A stretch of 7,030 bases of DNA from Desulfobacterales bacterium (GTDB lineage: Bacteria; Desulfobacterota; DSM-4660; Desulfatiglandales; B25-G16): assembly GCA_013375385.1 (NCBI GenBank), contig JABXJY010000146.1:1-7030 (forward strand). Reading direction: 5' to 3'. Shown here piece after piece: positions 6,401-7,030 of this stretch. The notes beneath the pieces are model-generated. The model had not been told where the DNA came from. It did not search any database and saw only the letters and a program-made list of their open reading frames with translations. Each line of letters opens with the position of its first letter. Positions within the stretch are counted from its first letter, which is position 1. The translations under genes and the position numbers were made by a program.

Positions 6401-6496
6401 TCATGGGATTACCTCCACCAATACGAAAGTCTCCAAAAGGGCATAAACATCCCTTGGAGGCTCTGTACTCAATACCTTCTGGTAAGATTTTTTCAT
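6401..6496 (-). CDS. 31-codon small ORF coupled to the cyclase remnant
   Basis: An ATG at 6496 is preceded on the minus strand by GGAG with a 6-nt spacer. The frame encodes MKKSYQKVLSTEPPRDVYAL and then LETFVLVEVIP before a TGA that overlaps the cyclase-remnant ATG (ATGA). The tight overlap and two well-placed ribosome binding sites look like a real operon junction. I do not recognise the peptide; it has a charged first half and a hydrophobic end. An in-frame GTG at 6503 opens a competing 96-codon frame running into the cyclase remnant, but it uses the same ribosome binding site poorly. It could be a leader peptide, a tiny protein, or chance. Confidence 0.35.
   Translation of the reverse strand: MKKSYQKVLSTEPPRDVYALLETFVLVEVIP
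6411..6416 (-). promoter_or_regulatory. ribosome binding site of the cyclase remnant
   Basis: GGAGGT on the minus strand lies 6 nt before the ATG at 6404. It shows that MSMQGVKW... was a true gene start, not an internal part of the longer frame from 6503. Confidence 0.7.
6421..6470. repeat. imperfect hairpin inside the small ORF
   Basis: On the plus strand CTCCAAAAGGG (6432-6442) and CCCTTGGAG (6450-6458) can pair with a 2-nt bulge around a 7-nt loop. No T-run follows, so it is not a terminator. It could be an RNA structure in the leader of the minus-strand operon, or chance. Confidence 0.35.
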
Positions 6497-6523
6497 GGCT
6501 CACTCCAGCGAGTTGGAATAGTG

Positions 6524-6552
6524 ATGTTACTCAATCGTAATAGAGAAGTCAA
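6524..6552 (-). promoter_or_regulatory. candidate promoter for the minus-strand operon
   Basis: On the minus strand TTGACT (6547-6552) and TAACAT (6524-6529) are separated by exactly 17 nt, placing transcription start around 6517, about 20 nt before the small ORF. A second TTGACA at 6574-6579 lies upstream with a poorer partner. This is the best sigma-70-like promoter in the right half, and would drive the small ORF, the cyclase remnant, and perhaps the binding protein and receptor cyclase. Confidence 0.4.
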
Positions 6553-6589
6553 ATACCACATTGTGGCATCAATTGTCAATGAAGAGAAA

Positions 6590-6620
6590 GGGGTCAGCTC
6601 TTTCATTCTGACAAACCACA
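6590..6620 (-). repeat. REP-like motif at the RAYT 3' end (copy B)
   Basis: The minus strand reads GTGGTTTGTCAGAATGAAAG then AGCTGACCCC. It overlaps the last codons and stop (6603-6605) of the RAYT remnant. The adjacent ACCACAG-ATG-CTGTGGT (6615-6631) is a perfect 7-bp stem with a 3-nt loop, the kind of hairpin seen in REP elements. Copies A and C lack this hairpin. Confidence 0.6.
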
Positions 6621-6857
6621 GATGCTGTGGTCGATCCTTTCAAACTGATTTTTCAACGCCCTGCTTGACTTCAGCCTTTCATTCAGTCCCTTTCGATTCT
6701 GACTACACGTAGTGTAATCCACCCTAAATATTTCTCCTATTTCCCTCTGGGTCATTGGACTATATCTGTAGCAGAACTCTATTGCCATTTGACGTATTGT
6801 TTTTGAACTTAGGGTCTGGCCTTGCCATGAGACATTTCTGGCCATCCAATAATCCAC
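6603..6857 (-). pseudogene. RAYT (REP-associated tyrosine transposase), C-terminal remnant
   Basis: Residues 24-75 of this frame, IRQMAIEFCYRYSPMTQREI followed by GEIFRVDYTTCSQNRKGLNE and RLKSSRALKNQFERID, match the DnaA-like helix-turn-helix region found at the C terminus of many RAYT/IS200-like Y1 proteins (pattern REIG-x-IF-x-VDYSTVSQNRKRL). The catalytic Y1 domain, with its HUH motif and Tyr, is missing: upstream of 6857 the sequence runs into a terminator of another transcription unit within 20 bp. The first codon would be a GTG without a ribosome binding site, so this is a 5'-deleted fragment. TTCSQ in place of the usual STVSQ hints at further decay. The 3' end overlaps the REP-like motif, the expected arrangement for RAYT genes. 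Confidence 0.65.
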
Positions 6858-6871
6858 GTTATATAATCGCC

Positions 6872-6925
6872 AAAAAGAAAAAAGCCATGTCCGACCCGCC
6901 GGAGGCGAGGACGATCACGGCTTTT
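6872..6925 (-). terminator. strong intrinsic terminator (minus strand)
   Basis: AAAAGCC (6880-6886) pairs with GGCTTTT (6919-6925). Inward the stem continues with about ten more pairs broken by two mismatches and one bulge, and closes with CGCC-TCC-GGCG (minus strand). On the minus strand the stem is followed by a T-rich tail, TTTTTTCTTTTT in total, so it ends a transcript coming from the right of the window. On the plus strand TTTTGC also follows, so weak two-way action is possible. Confidence 0.75.
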
Positions 6926-6974
6926 GCAGGCTCTTGAATAAGGTTAAGGGATTAACAGACACCCCCAAGCATTA

Positions 6975-7022
6975 CCTGTCCTCAGCTCAGTCGAAGGACC
7001 TGTCCTGAGCTCAGTCGAAGGA
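6975..7022. repeat. two tandem copies of a 24-bp repeat
   Basis: Units 6975-6998 and 6999-7022 match at 23 of 24 positions; only 6983 (C) and 7007 (G) differ. The shared end reads AGCTCAGTCGAAGGA. The second unit contains the perfect palindrome CTGAGCTCAG, and both have TCCT...AGGA outer arms. Motifs of this GAGCTC-GTCGAAGGA kind are, from memory, common extragenic repeats in many bacterial genomes. The array may continue or be cut off by the window edge. Confidence 0.85.
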
Positions 7023-7030
7023 ATCCCCCC

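Larger units (their letters stand above)
6213..6404 (-). pseudogene. class III cyclase 5' remnant fused to RAYT 3'/REP-like sequence
   Basis: The first 19 codons read MSMQGVKWKLGAILSADVQ, which strongly resembles the start of soluble class III adenylate cyclases of the form GVKRKLTAILSADV followed by GYSRLM. The ADV Asp would be the first metal ligand. After VQ the match ends at once. The DNA then reads GTGGTTTGTCAAAATGAAAG and on into a REP-like motif (minus strand 6348-6318), the same block that covers the 3' end of the RAYT remnant at 6590-6620. The frame stays open 44 more codons, with GALKNQNE near the end, similar to the RALKNQFE of that RAYT. A strong ribosome binding site (GGAGGT, 6-nt spacing) precedes the ATG, so the start was real. 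The catalytic domain is lost, and a 63-residue product would not be a cyclase. Confidence 0.6.

Noticed and set aside
6213..6503. 96-codon frame as one intact gene from GTG at 6503
   Set aside because: A strong ribosome binding site and cyclase-like N terminus at 6404 show the real start is internal; the first 33 codons overlap a better small ORF in another frame, and the last part is repeat-derived.
6235..6661. Simple tandem duplication explaining both REP-like and ALKNQ repeats
   Set aside because: The two repeat pairs have different spacings (272 and 411 bp) and opposite order, so one duplication does not explain them; independent scraps or a rearrangement are needed.
1..7030. CRISPR array, tRNA, rRNA, riboswitch
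   Set aside because: No regularly spaced repeats with spacers and no tRNA, rRNA or recognisable riboswitch consensus seen on either strand.

Overview
The window looks like an accessory or junction region of a Gram-negative chromosome. Two genes encode exported solute-binding proteins and one encodes a two-transmembrane receptor cyclase, so the cell has a periplasm or equivalent. Base composition is moderate and patchy. The RAYT-type remnants, the REP-like motifs and this style of class III cyclase remind me of Desulfobacterota/deltaproteobacteria. That taxonomic guess is inference only. All three intact genes are on the minus strand. There are no tRNA, rRNA or CRISPR features.

Layout from left to right. 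Positions 2-355 (+) hold the C-terminal end of a DDE transposase cut by the window edge. Positions 356-749 have no convincing gene but contain a REP-like motif and small hairpins. Positions 750-1772 (-) encode an AfuA/FbpA-type (COG1840-like) periplasmic binding protein. Positions 1921-2210 (-) hold the frameshifted tail of a PfkB-type sugar kinase. Positions 2376-4628 (-) encode a 750-residue membrane receptor cyclase: periplasmic sensor, HAMP, PAS-like domain, class III cyclase and a PilZ-like tail. Positions 4632-6209 (-) encode a family 5 (Dpp/Opp type) solute-binding protein. Positions 6213-6404 (-) begin as the start of another class III cyclase gene but run into a REP-like/RAYT 3' end after about 19 codons. 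A 31-codon ORF overlaps its start. Positions 6603-6857 (-) hold the C-terminal domain of a REP-associated tyrosine transposase (RAYT) with its REP-like motif overlapping the stop. The right edge holds a strong terminator and a two-unit 24-bp tandem repeat.

How it may work together. The family 5 binding protein and the receptor cyclase are separated by 3 bp, and the cyclase Shine-Dalgarno lies inside the last codons of the binding-protein gene, so they should be co-translated. No permease or ATPase gene is present. The simplest reading is a sensing pair: the binding protein captures a peptide-like or other solute in the periplasm and modulates the cyclase through its periplasmic domain. The cyclase keeps its metal and transition-state residues but has Glu and Gly at the two purine-selecting positions, so its product nucleotide is uncertain. 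A second cyclase start with a good ribosome binding site lies upstream, truncated by RAYT/REP sequence. This suggests the locus once carried two cyclases and was rearranged by RAYT-related sequence.
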